A stretch of DNA of 9,418 nt from JBEKIK01 sp049509395. Lineage in GTDB: Bacteria > Planctomycetota > Planctomycetia > Pirellulales > Thermoguttaceae. The stretch spans positions 1 to 9,418 of the forward strand of contig JBEKZY010000192.1 of assembly GCA_049509395.1 (NCBI GenBank), given 5' to 3'. The position numbers were made by a program, and so were the translations under genes. The notes under the pieces are model-generated. The model was not told where the DNA came from and made no database searches. It worked only from the letters and a program-made list of their open reading frames with translations. This document shows positions 1 to 6,323 of the stretch, one piece after another. Each line of letters starts with the position of its first letter. The stretch's first letter is position 1.

Positions 1-229
1 CAAGCAACATCCACGCCACAGCATTCCATCGCCGCGGCCCACGAATGATGCGGCAGATCCCACCGCCCAGCACGGCGACGGTGCAAATTACCTGCACGGC
101 CAACGGAATGGCCATATAGAGGAAGCTTGGGTGAAGGATGCGCCAGTACGACAGGTACACCATGATGCCCAGGGTGAGCAGCCAAGCCAGCCATGCCGTT
201 AACGTCAGACGTGCCAGAGTCACCTTCAT
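1..229 (-). CDS. Partial membrane protein, N-terminal 76 residues
   Basis: This reading frame starts with ATG at 229-227 and stays open to the left edge, so only the first 76 residues are visible. A GGGAG ribosome binding site lies about 7 nt ahead of the ATG, which supports the start. The peptide begins MKVTLARLTLTAWLAWLL and has two strongly hydrophobic stretches, about residues 8-29 and 36-58. These are separated by a short polar turn (YWRILHPS) and followed by a basic segment (RIIRGPRRW). This fits an integral inner-membrane protein with at least two helices, with the positive residues after helix 2 probably cytoplasmic. I do not recognise a family from this fragment. A nested inverted repeat at 243-290 lies in its likely 5' leader. 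Confidence 0.7.
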   Translation of the reverse strand, partial: MKVTLARLTLTAWLAWLLTLGIMVYLSYWRILHPSFLYMAIPLAVQVICTVAVLGGGICRIIRGPRRWNAVAWMLL

Positions 230-242
230 TGAGTACTCCCCT

Positions 243-290
243 GATCGGTAATGCCGGACGGCATGGTCGCAACTTGCCGACTTACCGATC
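243..290 (-). promoter_or_regulatory. Nested dyad in the leader of the 229 gene
   Basis: GATCGGTAA (243-251) and TTACCGATC (282-290) form perfect 9-bp arms. Inside them is a second palindrome, ATGCCG (251-256) and CGGCAT (259-264), sharing base 251. The outer arm ends 13 nt before the ATG at 229 and directly abuts the GGGAG ribosome binding site on the minus strand. It could be an operator or an RNA hairpin affecting translation. The function is inference; the symmetry is seen directly. Confidence 0.4.
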
Positions 291-367
291 GATGCCGGCC
301 GGTCAGCATTAACGCATGGACCATCGTTCCCTCACTGTAGTGGGTCTGTACCGGGTGTCAACAACCC

Positions 368-509
368 TTCCATTGATGGATCTGCTCGCCAGGCGATCTC
401 CCCCGAACGAGGACCCTTCGGTTTCAAATTGCTCGCGCGAACGTTTGATGGCACCGCAGAAGGCATTCTGAAAAAGGGGTGGTTTTTTAAGAGAGTTAAA
501 TAACGTATG
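368..509. repeat. Dispersed structured repeat, copy A
   Basis: Bases 368-462 match 6065-6159 in the same orientation with only five substitutions in 95 positions (381-383, 437, 456). Weaker similarity continues to a shared ACGTATG at 503-509 and 6201-6207, with a net offset change of one base. The conserved part holds four consecutive potential hairpins: TCCA/TGGA (369-380), TCGC/GCGA (386-396), CCGAA/TTCGG (403-421) and TCAAA/TTTGA (424-448). All five differences fall outside the stems. The copy lies in the 333-nt gap between two minus-strand genes and is not convincingly coding. It resembles a REP/MITE-type element or a structured RNA; no transposase is visible nearby. Confidence 0.75.
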
Positions 510-562
510 GATTAGAGAGATACTGCAATGTAGATCCTGCTGTCGGACTGCTGGGTTGTCCC

Positions 563-2215
563 CTACTGCCGCACGAGCAAAGTATAACGATACACTAGTT
601 TCACTTCTTCGCCCGGTTTAAGGGTTGAGCTCCAGGTGAGTTGGTTGCGTTTGTTGATGTAGCCCGCGCCCTCTTCGAGCAGTGAGATCTTAGGGTCCTT
701 GTCGGCTGAAGCAAGTTCGCCGGAGAAACGTCGGCGGATCACCAAAGCGATCTGCTCGTTTCGGTGGTTGTTGGCCAATATCGTGCCCTCCAGTGTGATT
801 TTACGAAAAGGTTCGCCGGCGATGTAGATCAGGTCGCGGGCATTGTCCACTTCCTGCTCGACGCTCCGCGTCCGTACGCTTAGCGCCTTGGTTATGTGCA
901 ACGTAGTCTCTTCGCCCGAATTCACCCAGTAGCTCATCTGCTGGCCGTTGAATTTTCCGTCGGCCACGAACATGGCGGGAGCGGTAGTCATAGGGAAGCC
1001 AAACGGATTACGAAAGCGGACGGCGTCCCAAACGGCGTCTTGATATTTATCAGGCTCGTTTTGCCGCTGGGATTCATCAATGTATCGGCCGTTGGCTTGG
1101 CGCGTGTCGGGTATAATCCATTCCACAATACGGTCGTAAATGGCTTTACCCGAAGCCGTTTCCACCGCCAACGAATCGCCTTCATCAAGCGTTTGCTGGT
1201 TAATGTCTTGATAGTACAGATCGACGCCTTCACCGGTTGGGATGGCGTTGAGATCGAGTCCGCGGTTGGGCTCGACGCTGTTTGAAGCCACGACCTGCTG
1301 GGTGATCATCGATCCGCGTCCTTCGGCAATGCGTTGGTTCAATTGCTGGAAAAAGTTGGCCCAGGTGGTGTCGGGCGAAAGTGGTGATATTACGTGTCCG
1401 AACTGCACGCTGGGAAAACCCGAGATCAACCGCAACTGGGCATCGGCGAATGGCTCAAGTTCGTTTTTTACGACCGCGCTTTGCCGAATCAGCAATTCTT
1501 TCGGATCGGAGATATCCACGCGGTAGCTTGGCGCCCAAGCCATTCCTTTGGCTAGATAGCTGATCGAAAGCATAGCGTTTTTTTGTTTTAATTCACCAAC
1601 GGTAAAGAGCAATACCGCCTTGCGCTGCCGGACGGCGGCAGACTTACCCTTGGCTTCGAGATAGGCTATTTTCGATGAATCGATGTAAGACTGACCGTCC
1701 TTGGTCTTGAGCAAGAGGAAGCGTGCGCTGGACGCAGATCCGACTGGATTTCCTCCACTATAACGATCCCATGCCCCATAGCCGTAGTAATAATTCGGCT
1801 GCTCGTAGCGGCGGTTCCAGGCAGCCGATCCGTGCGGCGGGTCGATGGCCAGCACGGTCCCTTCGGCGGGACCAATGCCTTGTTCGGCAAAATGGATTAC
1901 AACGTCGCGCCCCGCCAGGTCTTCCTGAATATTGCCGGGCATGGCTTTGTCCAGTGGCACTTCCACGGTACGTTGCGTTACTCTGGTGGATACCGAGGCG
2001 TCGCTCTCCACCCAAAATGTTCCGTGAATGGGCTCGGGCACGTCTTCCACGCGATATGTGCCAGCCCTTTCGATTTTGGCGGTCCGTTGGACAACGGCTA
2101 GTCCATTTTTGAAGAGTCCCAGCGAGGTAATTCGAGTTGTAAGCGGCTTTTCTTCGTCGGCAAAGACGACAGCAGCCCAACCTATAATCAGCAAAACGGC
2201 GGCAAGCTTTTTCAT
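563..2215 (-). CDS. Exported DUF4139 domain protein
   Basis: A 550-residue protein with a typical Sec signal peptide (MKKLAAVLLIIGWAAVVFA, cleavage predicted near residue 19). An N-terminal beta-rich segment opens with SLGLFKNGLAVVQR (31-44), like the start of DUF4139/DUF4140 proteins, where strands precede the main domain. The DUF4139 signature is clear at about 218-272: SISYLAKGMAWAPSYRVDIS, then the NELEPFADAQLRLISGFP block. It closes at the C terminus with LKPGEEVKLVYRYTLLV. A Tyr/Gly/Asn-rich stretch (141-160) and a long polar segment (about 285-405) interrupt the domain. No catalytic residues are recognisable and the family has no settled enzymatic activity; some members are called MuiA-like. 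AAAGGAG at 2224-2230 lies 8 nt before the ATG. It is divergent from the SIMPL gene. Location in periplasm or cell surface is inferred. Confidence 0.85.
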   Translation of the reverse strand: MKKLAAVLLIIGWAAVVFADEEKPLTTRITSLGLFKNGLAVVQRTAKIERAGTYRVEDVPEPIHGTFWVESDASVSTRVTQRTVEVPLDKAMPGNIQEDLAGRDVVIHFAEQGIGPAEGTVLAIDPPHGSAAWNRRYEQPNYYYGYGAWDRYSGGNPVGSASSARFLLLKTKDGQSYIDSSKIAYLEAKGKSAAVRQRKAVLLFTVGELKQKNAMLSISYLAKGMAWAPSYRVDISDPKELLIRQSAVVKNELEPFADAQLRLISGFPSVQFGHVISPLSPDTTWANFFQQLNQRIAEGRGSMITQQVVASNSVEPNRGLDLNAIPTGEGVDLYYQDINQQTLDEGDSLAVETASGKAIYDRIVEWIIPDTRQANGRYIDESQRQNEPDKYQDAVWDAVRFRNPFGFPMTTAPAMFVADGKFNGQQMSYWVNSGEETTLHITKALSVRTRSVEQEVDNARDLIYIAGEPFRKITLEGTILANNHRNEQIALVIRRRFSGELASADKDPKISLLEEGAGYINKRNQLTWSSTLKPGEEVKLVYRYTLLVRQ

Positions 2216-2505
2216 GAATGTTTCTCCTTTAAAAACAACTTTACTGGACCTTATTTGATCATTTTAGCAAGTTCTCATACATATCTTCGTAACAACTCTG
2301 TAACGAGAAGACTGCCGCGCATGTGTTCTTGCGCATTTTCAGGTGTGACTGGCCAAAAACTGCTGTCATTTCCACGGTAGGGGTATAGAATTTGGCTTCG
2401 AGCTGTCAATAATGGCTTCGATACAAAGTAACCCCGCTATGGTTCTAGGTACGGTAGGCACCTGGTTAAAACGGATGGCCGTGTGAGCCCAGATCGGTTA
2501 CAAGC

Positions 2506-2520
2506 TCACAGTAACTGTGA
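2506..2520. promoter_or_regulatory. Perfect 15-bp palindrome, candidate operator
   Basis: TCACAGTAACTGTGA is a perfect palindrome around a central A. It is long enough to be unlikely by chance at any one place and has the size of a dimeric regulator site. It lies about 240 nt upstream of the SIMPL start and 290 nt upstream of the DUF4139 start, in their shared divergent region. No cognate regulator is in the window, so an operator role is inference. Confidence 0.35.
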
Positions 2521-2646
2521 AATTTAGGATAATAGAACTTGCAAAACAACTATATGTGGATCACATTAAACGACGTGGCTTAAACAGTTCTTCGTTTTTC
2601 GCCCTAGTACGCGGCCATAGCTAAAATTGTGGGATAATAAAATGTT

Positions 2647-2681
2647 TAGCCGCGACCCGTAGGGGAGCGGGCTTTAGGCTA
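2647..2681. repeat. REP-like hairpin with GA internal loop
   Basis: CCGC (2650-2653) pairs with GCGG (2667-2670) and CCC (2656-2658) with GGG (2662-2664), around a GTA loop. Opposed GA dinucleotides (2654-2655 and 2665-2666) could form a tandem sheared G-A pair. TAGCC (2647-2651) and GGCTA (2677-2681) give a competing outer stem. It sits about 80 nt upstream of the SIMPL start. It has the look of a repetitive extragenic palindrome, but only one copy is present in the window. Confidence 0.4.
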
Positions 2682-2747
2682 TATTCACAAATTTAGAAGT
2701 GGCCGTGTACTAGCGTCCCACTTCCAATTTACCGTATCACTTTTTTC

Positions 2748-2753
2748 AAGGAG
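2748..2753 (+). promoter_or_regulatory. Ribosome binding site fixing the SIMPL start
   Basis: AAGGAG at 2748-2753 is 7 nt from the ATG at 2761 but only 1 nt from an in-frame TTG at 2755. The ATG at 2761 is therefore the functional start. Confidence 0.75.
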
Positions 2754-2760
2754 ATTGCCC

Positions 2761-3711
2761 ATGTTTCGCTCACTCGGCTTTTTGGCAATTGCGTTCGCTC
2801 TGGCGTATCTGCCGCCATCCCATTCGTATGGGCAGATGGCCGGAAATCGCGCGGTTATGGGAGTGGGAGGCATGGAAGCTACCCAAGCGGCGAATCTACC
2901 GCTCTTGGAGCCGAAAATCGCCGAAGGCTACATAACTATCGAGGGGCTGGCGGAACTTCGCGTGCAGCCGACGGAGATCCGCATCGTGATGGCGGCGACC
3001 GCCGAAGGCGAGACAGCACAAAAATGCCGGCAGGCCATAGATGCGACAATCGCCAATCTCAAGGCGGCGTGGTTGAAAATGGAAATTCCTTCCGAGAATA
3101 TCGTAGTCGATTTTATAGCTGTCCTGCCGCGTTACGCCTGGAGCGTGGAAAAACACGACACCGTCGATGTGGGCGTCGAGAAGAAAATCGGCTACCGCAT
3201 GCAAACCAACATCCATTTGGCCGTACGAAACGAGTCCCAGACGCAGGCGGCTTTGAATCGCGCCTTCGAGCAGGGCGTCACGGACATCATCGCTTTCGAT
3301 TACTGGAGCAAAGATCTGGACGGCCTCAAAGCGAAAGCCCGTCAACAAGCACTCGATGCGGCGCGTGGCAAATCTGACGTTCTACTTGGTGCGCTGTTTG
3401 CCGAGCGTCCACCGATTATCAACGTGCAGGAGAAGACGACGGTCCGCTATCCCGAATCGCTATATCAATCGATCTCTGGGAACGAGGAGGATACGGTGCG
3501 GGAGGGATGGCGAAACAACATTCCGTTCATCCGAGCATATCGCCCGCGTCAAACGTACTATCGCGGCCTCTACAGCGACGGCGATATCCAACCCCGTGAA
3601 TTGCCCATGCAGCCGGAAATTTCCGTGATTTCCATAGTCCGCCTGTATTTCAAGTCTCCCGCCAGTGGCCATGTGAAGAAAGAGGAAAAGGCTTCCAAAG
3701 AGAGCAAGTAA
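2761..3711 (+). CDS. Exported SIMPL (DUF541) domain protein
   Basis: A 316-residue protein. The first ~24 residues (MFRSLGFLAIAFALAYLPPS, then HSYGQ) look like a signal peptide. The SIMPL domain runs from about 56 to 215: GYITIEGLAELRVQPTEIRI matches the usual opening (a 'v.G.a.v...PD...i' strand). It is followed by a helix (TAQKCRQAIDATIANLKAAW), the GYRMQTNIHLAVRN strand and the KAKARQQALDAARGKSDVLL helix typical of the family. The family's BP26-type members form periplasmic or surface oligomers; no enzyme activity is established. After the domain comes a basic, Tyr-rich segment (about 225-270), then a strand (PEISVISIVRLYF) and a Lys/Glu-rich tail. The ATG at 2761 is chosen over TTG at 2755 for ribosome binding site spacing. 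It is divergent from the DUF4139 gene and convergent with the ligase gene ending at 4003. Confidence 0.88.
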   Translation: MFRSLGFLAIAFALAYLPPSHSYGQMAGNRAVMGVGGMEATQAANLPLLEPKIAEGYITIEGLAELRVQPTEIRIVMAATAEGETAQKCRQAIDATIANLKAAWLKMEIPSENIVVDFIAVLPRYAWSVEKHDTVDVGVEKKIGYRMQTNIHLAVRNESQTQAALNRAFEQGVTDIIAFDYWSKDLDGLKAKARQQALDAARGKSDVLLGALFAERPPIINVQEKTTVRYPESLYQSISGNEEDTVREGWRNNIPFIRAYRPRQTYYRGLYSDGDIQPRELPMQPEISVISIVRLYFKSPASGHVKKEEKASKESK

Positions 3712-3888
3712 ACGGTTTATGTTGCGGAAAGTCGGGCACCATGTCCACTCTTACCGGTGATGTATCGGAACCGTGCGAAAATCTGCCACATGCCTACGAC
3801 AAGCGCAGCCATGACACCCGACTCGGTTGGACAATATAATTTCACAAATAAAAGAGTACAGGCTTTGTAGGCTGATTCTAATAAAGCT

Positions 3889-3968
3889 TCAGGCTTAAAC
3901 GCCTGACATTTCCTACTATACGGAAGCGACCAAAACAGTAGGACAAATGTCTTAACTTCCCACTGGGA
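3889..3968. terminator. Cluster of three dyads between convergent genes
   Basis: Three inverted repeats follow each other: TCAGGC/GCCTGA (3889-3894, 3901-3906); ACATTTCCTACT (3906-3917) with AGTAGG-AC-AAATGT (3937-3950), a 12-bp stem with a 2-nt bulge and 19-nt loop; and TCCCA/TGGGA (3958-3968). They lie between the ends of the SIMPL gene (3711) and the ligase gene (4003). None is followed by a clean T tract, so a bidirectional terminator is plausible but not shown. The rest of 3712-4002 is AT-rich and I see no gene in it. Confidence 0.35.
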
Positions 3969-4002
3969 GTATTGTTCTATAGTGTATTGAGCTTTTAAAG
4001 TT

Positions 4003-5127
4003 CTAAAAAATGTGAGGCACAAATCGGCTCAAGTTGCCAGTGATCAGGTGTTCGTCTTCCCGGATGCCGATGCCACATGCCCAACCATTAACGATCCAAC
4101 TACCGATGGCGGCAAAGAATTGGTTGTCGAAGCGTGGCAAAGGGTATGTTTCTTGATATACGCAGGGGCCATCATAAGGTCCATCTGTATTCAGAAACAA
4201 TTTGCCATTTTCAAAAATTTGGATATTCGCTCCTTCTCGGCTGAAGATTGGTTTTTGTACAAAATCACCTCCAGGCAGAGGATCGAAACTTGCTTTGAGC
4301 AAATACGGACTATCGGGAAACAGCTCCCACAGAATCGGTAATACGGCCTTATTGCTCAAAATGGCCTTCCATGGGGGCTCGAACCATCGACAGGAGTTTT
4401 CCACCAAGTTTATGCCGAAATCTTCCCGATGCATCCATTCCCAAGGATATAATTTGAAGCATTGCTCCATAGTGTGTTCTTTCAGATCCGTGAACACACG
4501 TCGTTTAGAATCCCAGCCGATGTCTTTCATGGTTATATAAGCAGTATCCATGCCCGCCTGCATGGCAGTGTCGCGGAGGTAATTAACCGTCATGTAGTCT
4601 TCAATGGAATTAGCTACAGAAGCGAAATACATTCGTCCTGGACTATCCGATCTGACGGATTGCCATGCTTCGATAAGCCGCTCGTGGATAGAGTTGAATT
4701 GAGTAGAGCTAGGAAAGACATCTTTCAACCAATACCATTGGATTACGGCCGCCTCCAACAGCGAGGTGGGCGTATCGGCATTGTATTCCAGCAGTTTCGG
4801 CGGCGATGGTGTGCAATAGGAGAAGTCGAACCGGCCGTAGATTGTATGTTCATCGTTTTCCCAGGAATTACGAATGTATTGTCTGTATTCCTCGGGGATC
4901 TGGAACAAGTTGAAGTAGTCCTTATCAATTACATACTGTACGGCTTTCAAGCACATGTCGTTGAGTGCATAGGTAGCCGCTTCCAACTCATCTATTTCTG
5001 GCGGTTGGAATTCATAGTATACACTTTCGTCCCAATAAGGAATGTCGTCGACAGTATGATAATACATGCCCTGAGATTCGACTGTTTGCTGCCAATTTTC
5101 CCTGGGAGTAGATCGACATCTTTTCAT
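4003..5127 (-). CDS. Glutathionylspermidine synthase-like ATP-grasp ligase (YjfC/YgiC type)
   Basis: A 374-residue protein, close to the length of E. coli YgiC and YjfC. It opens like them (NWQQTVESQGMYYHTVDDIPYWDESVYY). The family block is at about 98-128: YGRFDFSYC and LLEYNADTPTSLLEAAVIQW, where R99, D101, E114 and N116 likely correspond to the ATP/metal-site residues of E. coli GspS. The C-terminal ATP-grasp part has GGDFVQKPIFSREGANIQIF (about 286-305), and the protein ends with SRFVPHIF. There is no N-terminal CHAP amidase domain, unlike bifunctional GspS. Known family chemistry is ATP-dependent amide formation between a peptide carboxylate and an amine. The real substrate of the YjfC/YgiC branch is not settled, so spermidine and glutathione are not claimed. 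Its ATG overlaps the lipoprotein stop (TAATG), suggesting translational coupling; GGAG lies at 5138-5141. Spot GC counts (22/60 at 4201-4260, 26/60 at 4861-4920) are below other genes here. Confidence 0.9.
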   Translation of the reverse strand: MKRCRSTPRENWQQTVESQGMYYHTVDDIPYWDESVYYEFQPPEIDELEAATYALNDMCLKAVQYVIDKDYFNLFQIPEEYRQYIRNSWENDEHTIYGRFDFSYCTPSPPKLLEYNADTPTSLLEAAVIQWYWLKDVFPSSTQFNSIHERLIEAWQSVRSDSPGRMYFASVANSIEDYMTVNYLRDTAMQAGMDTAYITMKDIGWDSKRRVFTDLKEHTMEQCFKLYPWEWMHREDFGINLVENSCRWFEPPWKAILSNKAVLPILWELFPDSPYLLKASFDPLPGGDFVQKPIFSREGANIQIFENGKLFLNTDGPYDGPCVYQETYPLPRFDNQFFAAIGSWIVNGWACGIGIREDEHLITGNLSRFVPHIF

Positions 5128-5399
5128 TATGAACCGACTCCATGTGCCAAGGAACCAAACCCTCCCCGGGCAGAAGATGAGACGGCGCCCGTCCTGCCGC
5201 CTGATACACTGGATACGCCTCCCGAATGAACGAAGGGGAAAAAATGATACCCGCCACCATGGTAAGAAGAACCTGCGCCGGAGGAGGCTGGTGCATTTCC
5301 ATCTTTTCTTTTATCTTTATCTGGCGGCTCTTGGCAGCCATGCAGTATGAGCGACGAAGAAAGAAGAACCAGACTGATTTGTTTGGTGAGTCGGTTCAT
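5127..5399 (-). CDS. Small lipoprotein, YjfM/YgiB-like position
   Basis: A 90-residue protein starting MNRLTKQISLVLLSSSLILH with a lipobox-like LHGC, so Cys22 is the likely lipidated residue. His at the -2 position is unusual. The mature part is polar (EPPDKDKRKD), then rich in Gly, Ser and His, ending with SSSARGGFGSLAHGVGS. This resembles the Gly/Ser-rich, RGGFG-containing ends of DUF1190 proteins (YgiB, YjfM), which in E. coli also precede a glutathionylspermidine synthase-like gene. The start at 5399 is chosen because AGGAG (5406-5410) is 6 nt upstream and the signal peptide starts there; an in-frame ATG 27 nt further upstream is not supported. It ends in TAATG, overlapping the ligase start by one base. 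It is probably anchored in an envelope membrane and its function is unknown. Confidence 0.75.
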   Translation of the reverse strand: MNRLTKQISLVLLSSSLILHGCQEPPDKDKRKDGNAPASSGAGSSYHGGGYHFFPFVHSGGVSSVSGGRTGAVSSSARGGFGSLAHGVGS

Positions 5400-5465
5400 G
5401 AAACACTCCTGAGGCTGGCTCTCCAAAATTGCACGACTTGGTTTGATGCATCGTCGCCATGTCGT

Positions 5466-5717
5466 TTATTGAACTACATGGGCTGCCACGTAAGCAATGC
5501 CCAATAGCAATGCGGCGATTACCACTGCAACGGCCAAATTCTTTTCACATAGTTCTTTCTGGACATCGATCCGTGGCGTAATCAAATCGAATAACCAGTA
5601 GCCTAGCAGTAACAGTACGATGCCTAGCAGTCCGAAAACTCCCGATGCCATCATGCTGGCCCAAAAGTGTTCCGGCACTATACCAGTTGACCCTTCCAAA
5701 GCGAATAATGCAAACAT
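5466..5717 (-). CDS. DUF350 family inner-membrane protein (YjfL-like)
   Basis: An 83-residue protein with two membrane helices, about residues 19-44 (ASMMASGVFGLLGIVLLLLG and onward) and 60-81 (LAVAVVIAALLLGIAYVAAH). Between them is the polar loop DLITPRIDVQKELCEKN, which matches the DUF350 pattern (an 'f.D.ltp..i..el...N.a.a' segment before the second helix). E. coli YjfL is longer and has two such helix pairs, so this is a single-unit version. The start at 5717 is set by GGAAAGG (5725-5731) 7 nt upstream; the frame is open to 5837 but that ATG has no usable spacing. It is the first gene of the minus-strand operon, with 66 nt to the lipoprotein start. Role is unknown; context suggests a membrane partner of the ligase system. 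Confidence 0.8.
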   Translation of the reverse strand: MFALFALEGSTGIVPEHFWASMMASGVFGLLGIVLLLLGYWLFDLITPRIDVQKELCEKNLAVAVVIAALLLGIAYVAAHVVQ

Positions 5718-6323
5718 ACTTTGACCTTTCCTAAAAGTTATTAGTGAATCGAATAACCAAGCATAAGAATCTTGTCGACAATCAGCTCCAACTCCAAAAG
5801 AGGCCTGATTAAGAAATAATCTTACTTTATCTGACATTTCCCAACGAAAGCGAGTCTAGAAACGATCCATGTTTACACGGCCTTCCATTTTACCAAGGAG
5901 CCCTCCCGTGCCTAGCGTACGAGCGGGTTTTCTCTGTTTGGCCGCCATTTTCGTTCGGCTCCAAGCCGCATTCCATACACCTGCCGGGAAAATAACGGCA
6001 GTTTTTGGCGGCTGGCGGGCGAGGCTTCACCCAGTTGCCAATCTCTTTGCGGTCCGATAAATGGTTCCATTGATGGAGTCGCTCGCCAGGCGATCTCCCC
6101 CGAACGAGGACCCTTCGGTTTCAAATTGCTCGCCCGAACGTTTGATGGCACCACAGAAGCGGTGTCAGAAACAGGGTCGTTTTTCGATGCGTCTTACAAT
6201 ACGTATGAGTTGCCCGTACGCCCTTTCGTTCGGCAATTTCCGCGGCTTGTGCCTCAGCGACCGACAACCTAAAATAAGACTCGCTCTCGCTGGTTTTGGG
6301 ATGTCTAACTGAGGAGAATTACC
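5718..6323. other. 606-bp divergent intergenic region
   Basis: It lies between the start of the DUF350 operon (minus) and the S41 protease (plus). It holds a 10-bp palindrome TTGTCGACAA at 5772-5781 and repeat copy B at 6065-6207. Two open frames on the plus strand (to 6060 and 6061-6312) and one on the minus strand run through the repeat, but none has a ribosome binding site with good spacing, so I do not call them genes. Confidence 0.55.
6065..6207. repeat. Dispersed structured repeat, copy B
   Basis: This is the second copy of the element at 368-509, in direct orientation. Bases 6065-6159 match 368-462 at 90 of 95 positions, then similarity decays through a GAAACAGGGT / GTTTTT segment to a shared ACGTATG. 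The four potential hairpins of copy A are all kept. It sits upstream of the S41 protease, ending 116 nt before its ATG. The bases before 6065 do not match those before 368, so the left boundary at 368/6065 looks sharp. Confidence 0.75.

Larger units (their letters stand above)
2216..2760. other. 545-bp divergent intergenic region
   Basis: This region separates the start of the DUF4139 gene (minus) from the SIMPL gene (plus) and must hold promoters for both. It is AT-rich and carries no plausible gene. I see a perfect 15-bp palindrome at 2506-2520, a hairpin at 2650-2670 and the ribosome binding sites next to each start. No sigma-70 -35/-10 pair is good enough to call. Confidence 0.6.

Noticed and set aside
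896..1285. Plus-strand frame inside the DUF4139 gene
   Set aside because: Antisense to a well-supported gene; no independent coding signal.
2896..3348. 150-codon open frame on the minus strand
   Set aside because: Antisense shadow of the SIMPL domain gene.
4462..5229. 255-codon open frame on the plus strand
   Set aside because: It is antisense to the ligase and lipoprotein genes, which have clear family motifs and coupled starts; the plus-strand translation matches nothing recognisable.
5718..5837. 40-residue N-terminal extension of the DUF350 protein
   Set aside because: The ATG at 5837 has no spaced ribosome binding site, the extension is polar and not part of the family, and 5717 has GGAAAGG at ideal spacing.
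5869..6312. Two plus-strand frames running through repeat copy B
   Set aside because: No usable ribosome binding site, the frame is interrupted in copy A, and the substitutions between copies do not favour silent positions. A repeat is the simpler explanation.
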